From the NCBI GenBank assembly GCA_003349885.1, contig QFXC01000013.1, forward strand, positions 682,001 through 746,000: a stretch of 64,000 nucleotides of DNA, in the 5' to 3' direction. Under the pieces are notes generated by a model. The model was given only the letters and a program-made list of their open reading frames with translations, had not been told where the DNA came from and searched no databases. The translations under genes were made by a program, and so were the position numbers. The stretch comes from an endosymbiont of Galathealinum brachiosum (GTDB taxonomy: Bacteria > Pseudomonadota > Gammaproteobacteria > SZUA-229). How positions within the stretch are numbered: the stretch's first letter is position 1; every line of letters begins with the position of its first letter. This document shows, piece after piece, positions 26,000 through 35,401 of this stretch.

Positions 26000-26458
26000 A
26001 TGATAAATTTAAAAGCATTGATCTCAATTACTTTCATCACTTACGCTGGGTTTTCTCATTCTGATGAAACTGATTTTTATGAAAATTTAATTTATGACAA
26101 TGTAATCCAGACTCATTATTCAGCACTCATAAAAAATGCTTCCGCAGACCCTGTAATAGACATACGCACTGACTCAGGAAAAACAGGATATATCACATAT
26201 CGTTTTATCGCTGAAGTTCAACATATATTCAAAGGAGCATCAAATAATCAGATTGAATATCGTGTAACTTATGAAGCAGGTATTAAACCTATTATTAACA
26301 ACAAAATACAGATCATTAGCCTTTGTCGTTCAGATGATAATACATTTTATGTGCCGGGAAATGGTTATAGAATTGATGCAACTGAAAAATTAATCAACAT
26401 CGCTAAACAGGCAACGAACAAAAACTCTTCCCTTAAAAATATTTGTGAGGGCATTTAA
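26000..26458 (+). CDS. Hypothetical secreted protein
   Basis: The 152-residue protein starts with a short signal-like hydrophobic stretch (LKALISITFITYAGFSHS) and continues as a beta-rich polar protein with two cysteines (near 110 and 148). I do not recognise the family. It lies 38 bases after the sheath-like gene on the same strand and is convergent with the tau-like operon. The segment TYRFIAEVQHIFKG resembles small proteins predicted to bind surfaces or act as inhibitors, but this is too weak to name. Confidence 0.6.
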   Translation: MINLKALISITFITYAGFSHSDETDFYENLIYDNVIQTHYSALIKNASADPVIDIRTDSGKTGYITYRFIAEVQHIFKGASNNQIEYRVTYEAGIKPIINNKIQIISLCRSDDNTFYVPGNGYRIDATEKLINIAKQATNKNSSLKNICEGI

Positions 26459-26474
26459 AGATTCAAATATATAA

Positions 26475-27743
26475 CTAAACTTTACCCTTCCACGGAATAA
26501 GTTTTCTTTCAGCAATACGCATCAACATATCAATGCTATACCCAATAACACCAATTAGAATAACCCCTATCAGAACAACATCTGTTTGTTGAAATTTTGA
26601 TGCCGCAATAATCATTTTTCCTGCACCTTTTTCTGCTGCGACTAATTCTGCTGCAACCACTGTGCCCCAGCAAACGCCCATAGCAACTCTGGCCCCGGTA
26701 AATATTTCTGGTAATGAATTAGGAATAATTACTTTTGTTAACACCTGAAACCTAGATGCTCCAAGTGAATAAGCCGCATGCACTTTTGAAATATTGACAC
26801 CGGATACCCCCGCGCGTGCAGCGATAGTCATAATCCATAAAGCCGCGAGAAACAGCAGGCTAATTTTTCCTGTTTCCCAGATACCAAACCAGATAATGAT
26901 TAACGGAATAAGTGCCAGTGGAGGGATAGGGCGCATAAACTCAACAATCGGATCAAACCAGCCTCTGAACCAGCTATTCAACCCCATCGCATAACCGAGT
27001 GGGATACCCACCAGACTTCCCAGTAAAAACCCCGCTATAACTCTTAATAATGACCAGCCAAGATTCTCAGTCAATGTTACATTTTGATAACCATCTCGAC
27101 TAATTTCAATCAGACGAGTAAACACCGCTTCCGGTGCAGGCAACCAGACAGATTCCATCTGCCAGCCTTTATCCGGCACAAAACTCAGACTGCCTTTGGT
27201 TGTCATTTTCACAACGCCATTATCAACTTCTACAGACTGTTTAGGCTCAATGGCCTGATTATTAATAGCAGTAACCCTGTAACCTTTTACCTTGCCACCT
27301 TCATCATTTTTCTGAACCTTGATAAGCGCGCTACGCCATGCCACTACTTTCATAACATCATCTTTAGCAAAACCTGCCTGAACTTTGTCAGTTATATCGG
27401 GTTTGCTAAATTTTTCATCATTATGTTTAACGCGTATATAAACGGTAGCATTGTCAGATTTGTTTTGCGCATTCGTTGCGGTATATATAAAAGAGGTATC
27501 GCCCGTAAACGGGCCGGGCACATGAACAGGTATAAGAGTTGAACCAGTAAATGCCGCCCATATAATAAATAAAACAATAATAGAAAAAACAGATGCAACC
27601 CGGTTTGGTTTTACTGAACTTTCATCCCCAAAAGTAACGGTTTTTCTATCACTTGAAGTTTTTTTAAAAAATGAATTCTGAACAAATGTATACGCAACAT
27701 AGGCTAGAACAAACAAACTTATATAGATTGCGAGAATTAACAT
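26475..27743 (-). CDS. tauC: Taurine-type ABC transporter permease with large extracytoplasmic insert
   Basis: The C-terminal half (about 198-422) is an ordinary TauC/SsuC-type permease with six or so membrane segments and the EAA-like loop AAYSLGASRFQVLTKVIIPNSLPEIF. The N-terminal half is unusual. There is an additional membrane segment at 1-20, the usual first segment at about 49-67 (FSIIVLFIIWAAF), then about 130 polar residues (68-198) before LPAPEAVFTRL, where E. coli TauC continues at once. The total is 422 residues against about 275. The insert should face the periplasm. It ends the tauABC-like operon, 3 bases after tauB. Confidence 0.82.
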   Translation of the reverse strand: MLILAIYISLFVLAYVAYTFVQNSFFKKTSSDRKTVTFGDESSVKPNRVASVFSIIVLFIIWAAFTGSTLIPVHVPGPFTGDTSFIYTATNAQNKSDNATVYIRVKHNDEKFSKPDITDKVQAGFAKDDVMKVVAWRSALIKVQKNDEGGKVKGYRVTAINNQAIEPKQSVEVDNGVVKMTTKGSLSFVPDKGWQMESVWLPAPEAVFTRLIEISRDGYQNVTLTENLGWSLLRVIAGFLLGSLVGIPLGYAMGLNSWFRGWFDPIVEFMRPIPPLALIPLIIIWFGIWETGKISLLFLAALWIMTIAARAGVSGVNISKVHAAYSLGASRFQVLTKVIIPNSLPEIFTGARVAMGVCWGTVVAAELVAAEKGAGKMIIAASKFQQTDVVLIGVILIGVIGYSIDMLMRIAERKLIPWKGKV

Positions 27744-27746
27744 GGC

Positions 27747-28550
27747 TTATTCTTTTCTGCCCATAATGTCTTCTTCCATTTCCCATATCATGGAAAGAAT
27801 CTCTTCTCGTTGTTTAGTGTAATCTTCACACTTTTTAACTTCACGTAAACCAGTTTCAATCGCACGCAGTGCAAAAGGCAAGTTATATTCCTTATGAATA
27901 TGACCGGGCCGTGGTGCCATAACCAGAAGTCGCTCACCTAGCAGTAATGCCTCTTCAACCGAATGAGTTATGAGAATAATTGTCTTGCCGGTTTCTTTCC
28001 AGAGTTTGAGTATGAGGCCCTGCATTTTTTCCCGTGTTAATGCATCCAGTGCACCAAGTGGTTCATCCATTAAAATCACATCCGGATCATTGGCAAGACA
28101 GCGTGCCAATGCAACTCGTTGCTGCATACCACCAGAAAGTTCGTATACATTTTTATCTGCAAAACCATGCAATCCAACAGTTTCTAAAAGCTCATCAACA
28201 AGTTGGCGGCTCTGATCAGCCGAAACGCCTTTCATAGCAGGGCCAAAAGCAATGTTTTTACGCACATTCATCCATTCAAAAAGTGCGCCTTGCTGAAATA
28301 CCATACCTCGTTCTGCACCTGGCCCGGTAACCTGTTTTTCATTAAGCGTTACCTGACCTGAGCTTGGCGCAAGAAACCCGGCAACAATATTTAAAAGGGT
28401 GGTTTTCCCGCAGCCTGAAGGCCCAAGTATTGAAAGTAACTCACCTTTATTTAAATCGAGTGAAACATTTTTTAACGCCTCAACAGATCCGCCATCCGGC
28501 AGATCAAATACCATTGAGACATTGTTTATTTTTAAACTGGAATTATTCAA
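27747..28550 (-). CDS. tauB: Taurine-type ABC transporter ATP-binding protein
   Basis: This 267-residue ATPase has Walker A GPSGCGKTTLLN, the signature LSGGMQQRVALARCLA and Walker B DVILMDEPLGALD. The pattern is that of the TauB/SsuB/nitrate branch of ABC importers. It lies between the binding protein and permease genes with short gaps (28 and 3 bases). Substrate assignment depends on the neighbouring binding protein. Confidence 0.87.
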   Translation of the reverse strand: MNNSSLKINNVSMVFDLPDGGSVEALKNVSLDLNKGELLSILGPSGCGKTTLLNIVAGFLAPSSGQVTLNEKQVTGPGAERGMVFQQGALFEWMNVRKNIAFGPAMKGVSADQSRQLVDELLETVGLHGFADKNVYELSGGMQQRVALARCLANDPDVILMDEPLGALDALTREKMQGLILKLWKETGKTIILITHSVEEALLLGERLLVMAPRPGHIHKEYNLPFALRAIETGLREVKKCEDYTKQREEILSMIWEMEEDIMGRKE

Positions 28551-28578
28551 AATAAGTTTCGTTATCTATTCAAACAAG

Positions 28579-29589
28579 TTACATTTTTGAAGCGGCTTCA
28601 AGGTAACTGGAATCCACTGCACTTTCATAATCAGACCGCGCTTTCGGTATAACGCCCTGCTTTACAAAAAAATCACCCACTTCTTTAAGAAATTTCTGTG
28701 TGCCACCGCCCAGCCATTTTTTACTGAGTTGCTCGTTAATACCTGGAAACTTAAATCCAGCCATTGTTTCTTCACCTGCTTCAATATCCATGCCCGCTGC
28801 TTTCGCAATCACCGGCAACATATCAGCTGCCCCGTTGGCAGCAAACCGGGCATTCATATCAGCCGTAACCTTAAGAAACTTTGCCAGTACTTCAGGATTT
28901 TCCTGAGCCCATTGCGATGAGACTGTCGTCGCATCAAACACCTGAATTCCCAGTTTTTCTTTTTCTGCTCCGGTCATAAGCACATTGCCATGCTCTTTCA
29001 TACGAAGCAAAGCCCCTCCCCAGCCACAGACCATATCAAGATTACCGTTAGCAAATGCGGCAGCACTATCTGCAGGCGCCATATCTACAATTTTCATGGT
29101 CGATGTATTTACACCCAGATGCTGCATCTGTTTTAAGAAACCATAATGAACTGCCGTACCAAGTGGGATAGCAATCTGCTTACCCTCAAGCTCTTTTGCA
29201 TTATCTTTATCTATTTCAAGACTGGAGCGGACAACACAGTTATCGTTTTCAGAATAAGATACCGCAACATCAACAACCTGTAGGTCCTGCCCCGCAGACG
29301 CCGCAATAACAAAGGGCGGAATCCCCTGAGAGAAAGATATTTGCACATCACCAGACGCCATTGCTGCTGACATAGCTGTTCCTGCGTCAAAAGACACCCA
29401 TTTCACATCTAAGCCGAGTTCTTTATCGTAAATTTTCTTCACCTGGGCAAACTGACTGGGTGTAGGCCACTCAAGAAAATAAGCCACCGTTAGATCTGCT
29501 GCCCGAATTGTCGATGCATACATGAGTGAAACTGAGAAAATTATTGAGACAATGTAAATATTACGTAATAAAGCTTTAATTGATTTCAT
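28579..29589 (-). CDS. tauA: Taurine-type ABC transporter periplasmic binding protein
   Basis: The 336-residue protein has a signal peptide (about 1-30, ending IRA-AD) and a TauA/SsuA-type binding fold. Visible signs are LTVAYFLEWPTPSQFA, MASGDVQISFSQGIPPFV, GKQIAIPLGTAVHYGFL and ANGNLDMVCGWGGAL. This looks closer to taurine-binding proteins of marine bacteria than to E. coli TauA (recollection only). It would deliver taurine or another small sulfonate to TauBC. No taurine dioxygenase, transaminase or sulfoacetaldehyde lyase is in the window, so downstream metabolism must be elsewhere. Confidence 0.82.
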   Translation of the reverse strand: MKSIKALLRNIYIVSIIFSVSLMYASTIRAADLTVAYFLEWPTPSQFAQVKKIYDKELGLDVKWVSFDAGTAMSAAMASGDVQISFSQGIPPFVIAASAGQDLQVVDVAVSYSENDNCVVRSSLEIDKDNAKELEGKQIAIPLGTAVHYGFLKQMQHLGVNTSTMKIVDMAPADSAAAFANGNLDMVCGWGGALLRMKEHGNVLMTGAEKEKLGIQVFDATTVSSQWAQENPEVLAKFLKVTADMNARFAANGAADMLPVIAKAAGMDIEAGEETMAGFKFPGINEQLSKKWLGGGTQKFLKEVGDFFVKQGVIPKARSDYESAVDSSYLEAASKM

Positions 29590-29677
29590 ATTGTGACTTT
29601 CTAATTTAATAAAATAATTTTAATACATATTACATGAAAAAGTTTTAAAACTTTACTTATTAAGTCTATTCCACAGC

Positions 29678-30895
29678 CTATTTCTTACATAAGCCTGATA
29701 TGCCCCATAACAACAATCCCGCAATGAGCAGAAGCATTTGTAATGAAGCATATGCGGTTATACTTTGAGGGAGTGATGGCAGCATCAAACCAGCAACCAG
29801 ACCCGACATCATTATTTGCGAAAAGCTCTGAACAGCAGAGGCTGCGCCCCTGTTATCTGGAAAACAGTCTAATGCCAGTATCCCTAAACCCGGCATAGAC
29901 AACGCGACACCAAATGCGTATATAACGATGGGTGCAATTATCCAGATTGGTTCAGGTAAAAACAAACTCGACTGAGTAGAATTTGCATGGATAACACTGG
30001 AATGCATAACATTAATTACCATACCAATAAACATAATCACAAATGCCAGATTAATCGTTTTCACACTTGACCAGTGCCGGGTCAGTTTACCCGCTAAAAA
30101 TGAACCCACAATAATACCCGCAGTCATGGGCACAAACTGTATCCAGAAATCTGTGCTTTCGAGTGACAGAAAATCAAACATCACCGTGGGTGCCCCGGCA
30201 ATATATACAAACAGCCCACCAAAACTAAAGCCCAGTGAAATCACAATAGTTAAGAAACGAAGATGCAATAACGTTCGTGCGTAAATTCTTAATACATGAA
30301 ATGGATGAAAAGACTGTTGCTTAGATTTATGTAATGTTTCACTCAGTATAAAACTGGATAACAGCAACATGGTGACGCCATATAAACATAAAAAATAAAA
30401 TATACTGCGCCAACCGAATAACTCATGTAATAAACCGCCAATAATCGGCGCAATCGCCGGTGCTAGAGCAAATAACATCAACACATAAGCCATAACCCGT
30501 TGAGCATTATTACTGTCATAAACATCTCGCACCATTGCACGACCGGCTACCAGCCCCCCACTTGCAGCCATACCCTGAAAAATGCGAAATAATAAAAACT
30601 CAGAATAGTCAGTTGCTAACGCACAACCCAGCGATGCAATTGAATAAAAAAAAAGAGAACCCGAAATAACATGTTTACGACCCAGCCTGTCAGATAACGG
30701 CCCCCAGAACAAACTGGATATGGCCGTTGCGATCATATAAAAAGCAATAGACTGGGAAAGTTGAGACCGACTACTGCCAAACTCAGCTTCAATAGAAGGG
30801 AAAGAAGGTAAATAGGTATCAATGCTGAATGGACCAATCATCGACACAAACGCGACGATGACAACCATTGCTATTAAATTATTATCCTGTTTCAC
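29678..30895 (-). CDS. Bcr/CflA family drug resistance transporter (MFS)
   Basis: This 405-residue protein has about 12 membrane segments and the DHA1 motif A variant GPLSDRLGRKHVI after segment two. The N-terminal MIGPFSIDTYLPSFPSIEAEF is typical of Bcr/CflA exporters. These use the proton gradient to expel drugs such as bicyclomycin or sulfonamides. The substrate is not predictable here. It is a single-gene unit between tauA and the peroxidase gene. Confidence 0.88.
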   Translation of the reverse strand: MKQDNNLIAMVVIVAFVSMIGPFSIDTYLPSFPSIEAEFGSSRSQLSQSIAFYMIATAISSLFWGPLSDRLGRKHVISGSLFFYSIASLGCALATDYSEFLLFRIFQGMAASGGLVAGRAMVRDVYDSNNAQRVMAYVLMLFALAPAIAPIIGGLLHELFGWRSIFYFLCLYGVTMLLLSSFILSETLHKSKQQSFHPFHVLRIYARTLLHLRFLTIVISLGFSFGGLFVYIAGAPTVMFDFLSLESTDFWIQFVPMTAGIIVGSFLAGKLTRHWSSVKTINLAFVIMFIGMVINVMHSSVIHANSTQSSLFLPEPIWIIAPIVIYAFGVALSMPGLGILALDCFPDNRGAASAVQSFSQIMMSGLVAGLMLPSLPQSITAYASLQMLLLIAGLLLWGISGLCKK

Positions 30896-30930
30896 AAAGC
30901 TCTCTTAATTTTTATAACATAAGAAAAATA

Positions 30931-31950
30931 TTATTTCTTATGGGCTTTACTTTTAAACTCTCTCTTTTTATCCGTTAATGCCTGAAGAAAAAGCACAATA
31001 TCTTCAACCTGTGAGTCCGTTAGTTTTTTATCCAGTTGTAAATACGCCATTTCTTTTACCGCATCATTTAGCTTTTCAATTTTTCCATCATGAAAATATG
31101 GAGCAGTTAACGCCACATTTCGAAGCGATGCGACTTTAAATGTCAGCCGGTCATCTTCATCGCCAGTGAGCGCAAATAAACCAGTATCACTCTGATTCTC
31201 ATAGGGGTTTTCTTTGCCCAGGGTTTCATAGGTCTCACCACCCAGTAATTTTCCATCATGACATGATTTGCAATCAAGTTTGATAAATGACTTTAGGCCT
31301 CGCTGTTCCGACTGATTTAATGCACTTGCGTCCCCATTCATAAAATCATCAAAACGTGAAGGGGTAATTAAGGTGCGCTCGAATGCAGCTATAGCTTCTG
31401 CAATATTCTGATAGGTAATAGCCGGTTTATCTTTTGGGTAAACACTGGAAAACAATTTTTGATACTCGGTTATACCGCGTATTTTCTTTTCGACCGTTTG
31501 CTCATCCGGCATCCCCATTTCCACCGGGTTGAGAATCGGGCCTTTCGCCTGCTCGACTAAATCTTTTGCTCGACCATCCCAGAACTGACTATCCTGCCAA
31601 CCCGCATTTAACACGGTCGGGCTATTACGTGTTCCAAACTCACCTTTTGCACCGGGGGACGTAGACAGGTTATCCACACCCGCCATTCCATTTTCAAGCT
31701 CATGACAGGATGCACAGGCCTGTGTATCATTAATTGAAAGGCGTTTATCAAAGAAGAGTTTTTTACCCAGGGCTATGCGTGCTGGCGTATCATTTTCAGC
31801 GCCGGGCATGCTGGCAGGCAATGGCGAGAAATAACGATTTGCACTGCGCATTAATCGATCAGTTTTATCCGCAAATGCACTATTTGTAAATATCAGTATA
31901 AAACCCAATGTAAACGCGGGCGTAAACCCTGTGATTTTTTTCATATTCAT
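30931..31950 (-). CDS. Di-haem cytochrome c peroxidase
   Basis: The 339-residue exported protein has a signal peptide (about 1-27, ending AFA) and two haem c motifs: CASCH (Cys79, Cys82, His83) and CKSCH (Cys227, Cys230, His231). The order and spacing match bacterial cytochrome c peroxidases of the CcpA/MauG superfamily, which reduce hydrogen peroxide in the periplasm with electrons from small cytochromes. The NSPTVLNAGWQDSQFWDGRA segment is typical of the family. MauG-like roles cannot be excluded. It ends 35 bases upstream of the MFS gene and may share its transcript. Confidence 0.9.
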   Translation of the reverse strand: MNMKKITGFTPAFTLGFILIFTNSAFADKTDRLMRSANRYFSPLPASMPGAENDTPARIALGKKLFFDKRLSINDTQACASCHELENGMAGVDNLSTSPGAKGEFGTRNSPTVLNAGWQDSQFWDGRAKDLVEQAKGPILNPVEMGMPDEQTVEKKIRGITEYQKLFSSVYPKDKPAITYQNIAEAIAAFERTLITPSRFDDFMNGDASALNQSEQRGLKSFIKLDCKSCHDGKLLGGETYETLGKENPYENQSDTGLFALTGDEDDRLTFKVASLRNVALTAPYFHDGKIEKLNDAVKEMAYLQLDKKLTDSQVEDIVLFLQALTDKKREFKSKAHKK

Positions 31951-32063
31951 ACGTCATATCCAAGTTTAAGAAAATACCCATAATCTATCATTAGTTGCTT
32001 TCAATTTGTAACATGCGCAATCAACGACTAACATTATCATATCAGCTCACAGAACCTATAAAC

Positions 32064-32432
32064 ATGTCTAAATATATAGAAATTCAATGTAATGAAGCAA
32101 TGAAAGACATCATCTGTAGCTCATTAAGAAACTTTGCTTATCTGGCTTACCCTAAAGCTCATAATTCTGAGTGTAATCTGGTTGCCAGTGATGCATTGCT
32201 GAATGCTGCTGATTACTTTGAAAAACACTTTTCCGAGTGTGGCGCAGGTTTATTAAACAGGCGAATGCGCATGATGGTAAAAACAGCCATTGAAACACAT
32301 TACAAAATTCTTTCTGAACTTAAAAATCACTCAACCGAAAAACAATGTGAAGTTATGCTTAAAGTTTGCAAAGGCGATCTGGTAAACAACGAGGAGCTGA
32401 TAGAAGCTGAACAACTTGATCAGCAGTCTTAA
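32064..32432 (+). CDS. Hypothetical protein, small and helical
   Basis: From the ATG at 32064 the protein has 122 residues, begins MSKYIEIQCNEA and is predicted to be mostly helical with several cysteines. An in-frame codon at 31995 would add 23 residues and seems less likely. I do not recognise the family. It is divergent from the peroxidase gene and convergent with the macrodomain gene. Confidence 0.6.
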   Translation: MSKYIEIQCNEAMKDIICSSLRNFAYLAYPKAHNSECNLVASDALLNAADYFEKHFSECGAGLLNRRMRMMVKTAIETHYKILSELKNHSTEKQCEVMLKVCKGDLVNNEELIEAEQLDQQS

Positions 32433-32453
32433 TTTGGCCGTATATAGTAAACT

Positions 32454-32960
32454 TTAATTATATTTACCAAGCGCTTTATTCAGGCCACTCTCCACCTTAT
32501 CATTAAAACAAGCAAATATAATATGCTGTAATATCGTATTCTGTTTCGAAGCTTTTACTTCATCAACCGCAATTTCACAGGCACGTTGAACTGGAAAACC
32601 ATAAACACCACAACTAATCGCCGGAAATGCGAGAGATGACAATTCATTCTCAATAGCCAGATTTATACACTCACGATAACAGGATGCCAGTAACCGCTCT
32701 TCACCATTACCACCACCCATCCAGACCGGACCCACGGTATGAATCACAAATTTTGCGGGCAAGTCATAAGCTTTTGTCATTTTTGCATAACCCGTTTCAC
32801 AGCCGTTGAGTGTACGACATTCTGCCAGCAATTTTTCTCCCGCTGCACGATGTATTGCGCCATCTACACCCCCACCCCCAAGCAGTGAATTATTCGCCGC
32901 ATTTACAATAGCATCAACTTTGAGCCGTGTGATATCGGTTTGTAGAATATCTATTTTCAT
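32454..32960 (-). CDS. ymdB: Macrodomain protein, O-acetyl-ADP-ribose deacetylase type
   Basis: The 168-residue protein is a single macrodomain with the ADP-ribose-binding signature [27 protein letters not shown], of which the key Asn and Gly/Asp residues are present, and the loop [11 protein letters not shown]. coli YmdB (177 residues) removes acetyl from O-acetyl-ADP-ribose and influences RNase III. Its start overlaps the end of the NnrU gene by 4 bases, so the pair is co-translated. Confidence 0.9.
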   Translation of the reverse strand: MKIDILQTDITRLKVDAIVNAANNSLLGGGGVDGAIHRAAGEKLLAECRTLNGCETGYAKMTKAYDLPAKFVIHTVGPVWMGGGNGEERLLASCYRECINLAIENELSSLAFPAISCGVYGFPVQRACEIAVDEVKASKQNTILQHIIFACFNDKVESGLNKALGKYN

Positions 32961-33514
32961 ATCACTGGCACACCAATTAGATATGGGTGTATAACTAAAA
33001 CAAATACGGCATAAGCAACTAGACCTGCAATAAAACTACCAATATCATTTTTTACCGGGTACTTTTCTGTTTGCAGTAACGCCCCTCTTAAATTTGCCGA
33101 CACTATCGCAAACAAAGAATAAATAGCAAACGAGCCAAACAGAGTTATTGATGCGAGATCACCGTTTGCGAATAAATGAACACATGACCAGAGAAACACG
33201 CCAAAAAGCATCGGGTGGCGTATGAATCGCTTAATATTTGATTTCATATCCGCCGCAACAAACAAATAAAAAACAAGCAGCATAGTCACTATGACTACCT
33301 TTCTACTCCAATATGGTGGCTCCCATATCGGTTGATATTCTGCCTCGGACATACCATATATAATTAGAACCAGACCCAGTAGTGCCGTAATAGAATACAG
33401 TCCTTTATACCTGGCCTCCCCTAAACCATTTATCGCTTTCTTTCGAAAGTTTACAAAACTGGGCACCAGATGCACCCCAAAGAAGATTGTTATTCCGAGC
33501 AGTAAAATATCCAT
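32957..33514 (-). CDS. nnrU: NnrU family membrane protein
   Basis: This 185-residue protein has about five or six membrane segments and the NnrU-type features [32 protein letters not shown] and [18 protein letters not shown]. NnrU was described with nitric-oxide-related genes in denitrifiers and is related to the isoprenoid-modifying/NnrU superfamily. Its reaction is not known. No denitrification genes lie nearby. It is the upstream partner of the macrodomain gene. Confidence 0.86.
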   Translation of the reverse strand: MDILLLGITIFFGVHLVPSFVNFRKKAINGLGEARYKGLYSITALLGLVLIIYGMSEAEYQPIWEPPYWSRKVVIVTMLLVFYLFVAADMKSNIKRFIRHPMLFGVFLWSCVHLFANGDLASITLFGSFAIYSLFAIVSANLRGALLQTEKYPVKNDIGSFIAGLVAYAVFVLVIHPYLIGVPVI

Positions 33515-33607
33515 ATTTCCTCTTGCAGTTAATAGTGAGTTAATTATTCGGAATTAAATATTAATCGGTTATGAATAATATACTCTATTATTGAAGTATA
33601 CTGTTTT

Positions 33608-33636
33608 TTGAACCGGTAAATTCTCGACTTTAATAT
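33608..33636 (+). promoter_or_regulatory. Possible sigma-70 promoter for the cytochrome-like gene
   Basis: TTGAAC (33608-33613) and TAATAT (33631-33636) are separated by 17 bases and match the -35 and -10 consensus well. The likely start of transcription is only about 9 bases before the ATG at 33652, leaving GAGG as part of a very short leader. Spacing supports the call; there is no further evidence. Confidence 0.4.
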
Positions 33637-33651
33637 ACTAGAGGTTGAATA

Positions 33652-34089
33652 ATGCAACTATCTTTAAAACACAGGGCTTTCACGTTACTAGTGACTACTT
33701 TGATTATCGCTGGCAATATTGGCTGTGCTCAAGTTCGTAAACTAACTTATTCAGAAGACTTTACTTATGTAGAAGACAGGGAAGTAAAGAGCCTAATGAG
33801 AAAGATGAGCAAGGGTGTTGAGAGACTCGGACAGATTGCCGAAAAAGCATCTACAAATAACAGGACTCAACAACAACAGATTATTTCGGAACTAGGTGAT
33901 TTACAAAGCATCGCTGCTCGACTCAGCGCCGGCCATACACAAACCAATCAATTATTTATAAGAGATCATATTGAGCAGTTTATTACTGACATTGGAGAAG
34001 CCAAGATGTTTGCGAAAACGACTCCGCCTGATTATTCAAAAATTGGAGATATTGTAAATAGTTGCGAAGAGTGTCATACGTCGCGTTAA
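33652..34089 (+). CDS. Small exported protein with a C-terminal haem c motif (cytochrome c'-like)
   Basis: The 145-residue protein has a signal sequence (about 1-24) ending in a possible lipobox NIGC at Cys25; the -3 residue is Asn, so lipidation is uncertain. The rest is helical. The last eight residues include CEECH (Cys138, Cys141, His142), a haem c attachment site placed at the very C-terminus, as in cytochrome c'. Other cytochrome c' residues could not be checked. It may bind a gas or carry electrons. It is divergent from nnrU. Confidence 0.65.
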   Translation: MQLSLKHRAFTLLVTTLIIAGNIGCAQVRKLTYSEDFTYVEDREVKSLMRKMSKGVERLGQIAEKASTNNRTQQQQIISELGDLQSIAARLSAGHTQTNQLFIRDHIEQFITDIGEAKMFAKTTPPDYSKIGDIVNSCEECHTSR

Positions 34090-34141
34090 AAAACAGAACT
34101 GATTAGTACCAGATAATTATTAACTCTAATATTACAGGTCA

Positions 34142-35401
34142 TTATTCAGCCGGAATAGCAAAGAAAATAATATATAGAAGAATCAGTGCAACACTCATGA
34201 ATAACATACGTCTCCATACAGTCATGCGTGAATCTGGTGAGCAGTCACGATAACAAAAATTAAGCGCAAGCAGTGCCTGTAAAAAATAATAAAAGGCGAA
34301 TGCACGAGATGCGAGGGTGATAATTTCAATTAAATCAACGGCCCAAACCAGTAAAACAGCACAAATTGATATACCCAGATAACTAATGCGTGTAGATAGT
34401 TTTTTACCACTATTCTCACTTAACAACCCACCACCACCACCTGTGTCAGCAACTGCTGCACTAAACTGACTCATCAATGCCGCACCTATCAACATAAAGG
34501 GCAATACCAGTGCTGCCTGACCCGTTACATCAACAATTTTGGCTAATTGGACATGTTGAAGATCAAGATACTGAACAACGGGTAAAAAGAGGATGACTGA
34601 AACTACATAGAGTATCCCTGAAATGATTTGTGCTTTTTTCATTGTCGCTACGCGCACCTCCGGACTGTATTTTTCACCAAGGAAACGCGACGTTTCAAAA
34701 CCTTGCACGACCAGTAATGCACCTGCAAGTATACGTACCTGCGTGCTAACATCACGTTGTGGATAATCGAAACTTAAGCTTCCACCTGATGTATAAAACA
34801 CATAAGAAAAAGCACCTAAACCCAATAATAATGACACCACAATAGAAAGCTGCACAGTCATTGATACAGCTTCTAGTTTTTCCAGCCCACCTAGTCCGCG
34901 TTGATACCCAACGAACGAAATAAAGAGAATAATGACTGTAGTTAACCATCGTTCAGCATCAATATTGTCGACACCGAGATAGCTCAATAAAAAGGAAGAT
35001 AGAAGCGACAGATAAAATGCAACGGCGACCATATAGGCAAGAACCAGCGCTATATCACCCAGATACTCTACCTCTCTTGTTCTTTGTGATAATGAACCAT
35101 CCTTTATCCGTGGTTCGACATGCATAATATTAAATCGTATTACACTACCTATGGCGTACGCTAGTATGACTATACCGGTTACAGCCACAGGTGAAAGTAT
35201 ACCGACAACACTGGCCAGTAACGGAGACATAATCAGGAAACCACTACCGATAATTGATGATAACGGTGTCAGGGTTGCCTGCCATGACTCGCTTTTTTGG
35301 AAATTGGGTCTTCGAAGGTAATAAATAGTAAACAATGCTGCGAGAATTAATCCCGAATTGAGAATCATGCTTGAGGCACTGAGTAATGAATCGGTGTTCA
35401 T
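34142..35401 (-). CDS. Multi-spanning membrane transporter, APC-superfamily-like
   Basis: The 419-residue protein has about 11-12 hydrophobic segments and no other clear domain. The start ILNSGLILAALFTIYYLRR and the loop LTPLSSIIGSGFLIMSPLL, with a conserved IGSGFL-like unwound-helix pattern, suggest an APC-type fold. I cannot name the substrate. It stands alone between the cytochrome-like gene and a 325-base gap that contains a perfect 14-base palindrome. Confidence 0.6.
   Translation of the reverse strand: MNTDSLLSASSMILNSGLILAALFTIYYLRRPNFQKSESWQATLTPLSSIIGSGFLIMSPLLASVVGILSPVAVTGIVILAYAIGSVIRFNIMHVEPRIKDGSLSQRTREVEYLGDIALVLAYMVAVAFYLSLLSSFLLSYLGVDNIDAERWLTTVIILFISFVGYQRGLGGLEKLEAVSMTVQLSIVVSLLLGLGAFSYVFYTSGGSLSFDYPQRDVSTQVRILAGALLVVQGFETSRFLGEKYSPEVRVATMKKAQIISGILYVVSVILFLPVVQYLDLQHVQLAKIVDVTGQAALVLPFMLIGAALMSQFSAAVADTGGGGGLLSENSGKKLSTRISYLGISICAVLLVWAVDLIEIITLASRAFAFYYFLQALLALNFCYRDCSPDSRMTVWRRMLFMSVALILLYIIFFAIPAE

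Noticed and set aside
27084-27542. Open frame of 152 codons on the plus strand inside tauC
   Set aside because: It lies wholly within the real permease gene in antisense, and its product has no recognisable features.
29639-29654. Palindrome AAAGTTTTAAAACTTT between tauA and the MFS gene
   Set aside because: It is almost all A/T and likely to arise by chance; it could be a weak terminator for the MFS gene, but evidence is poor.
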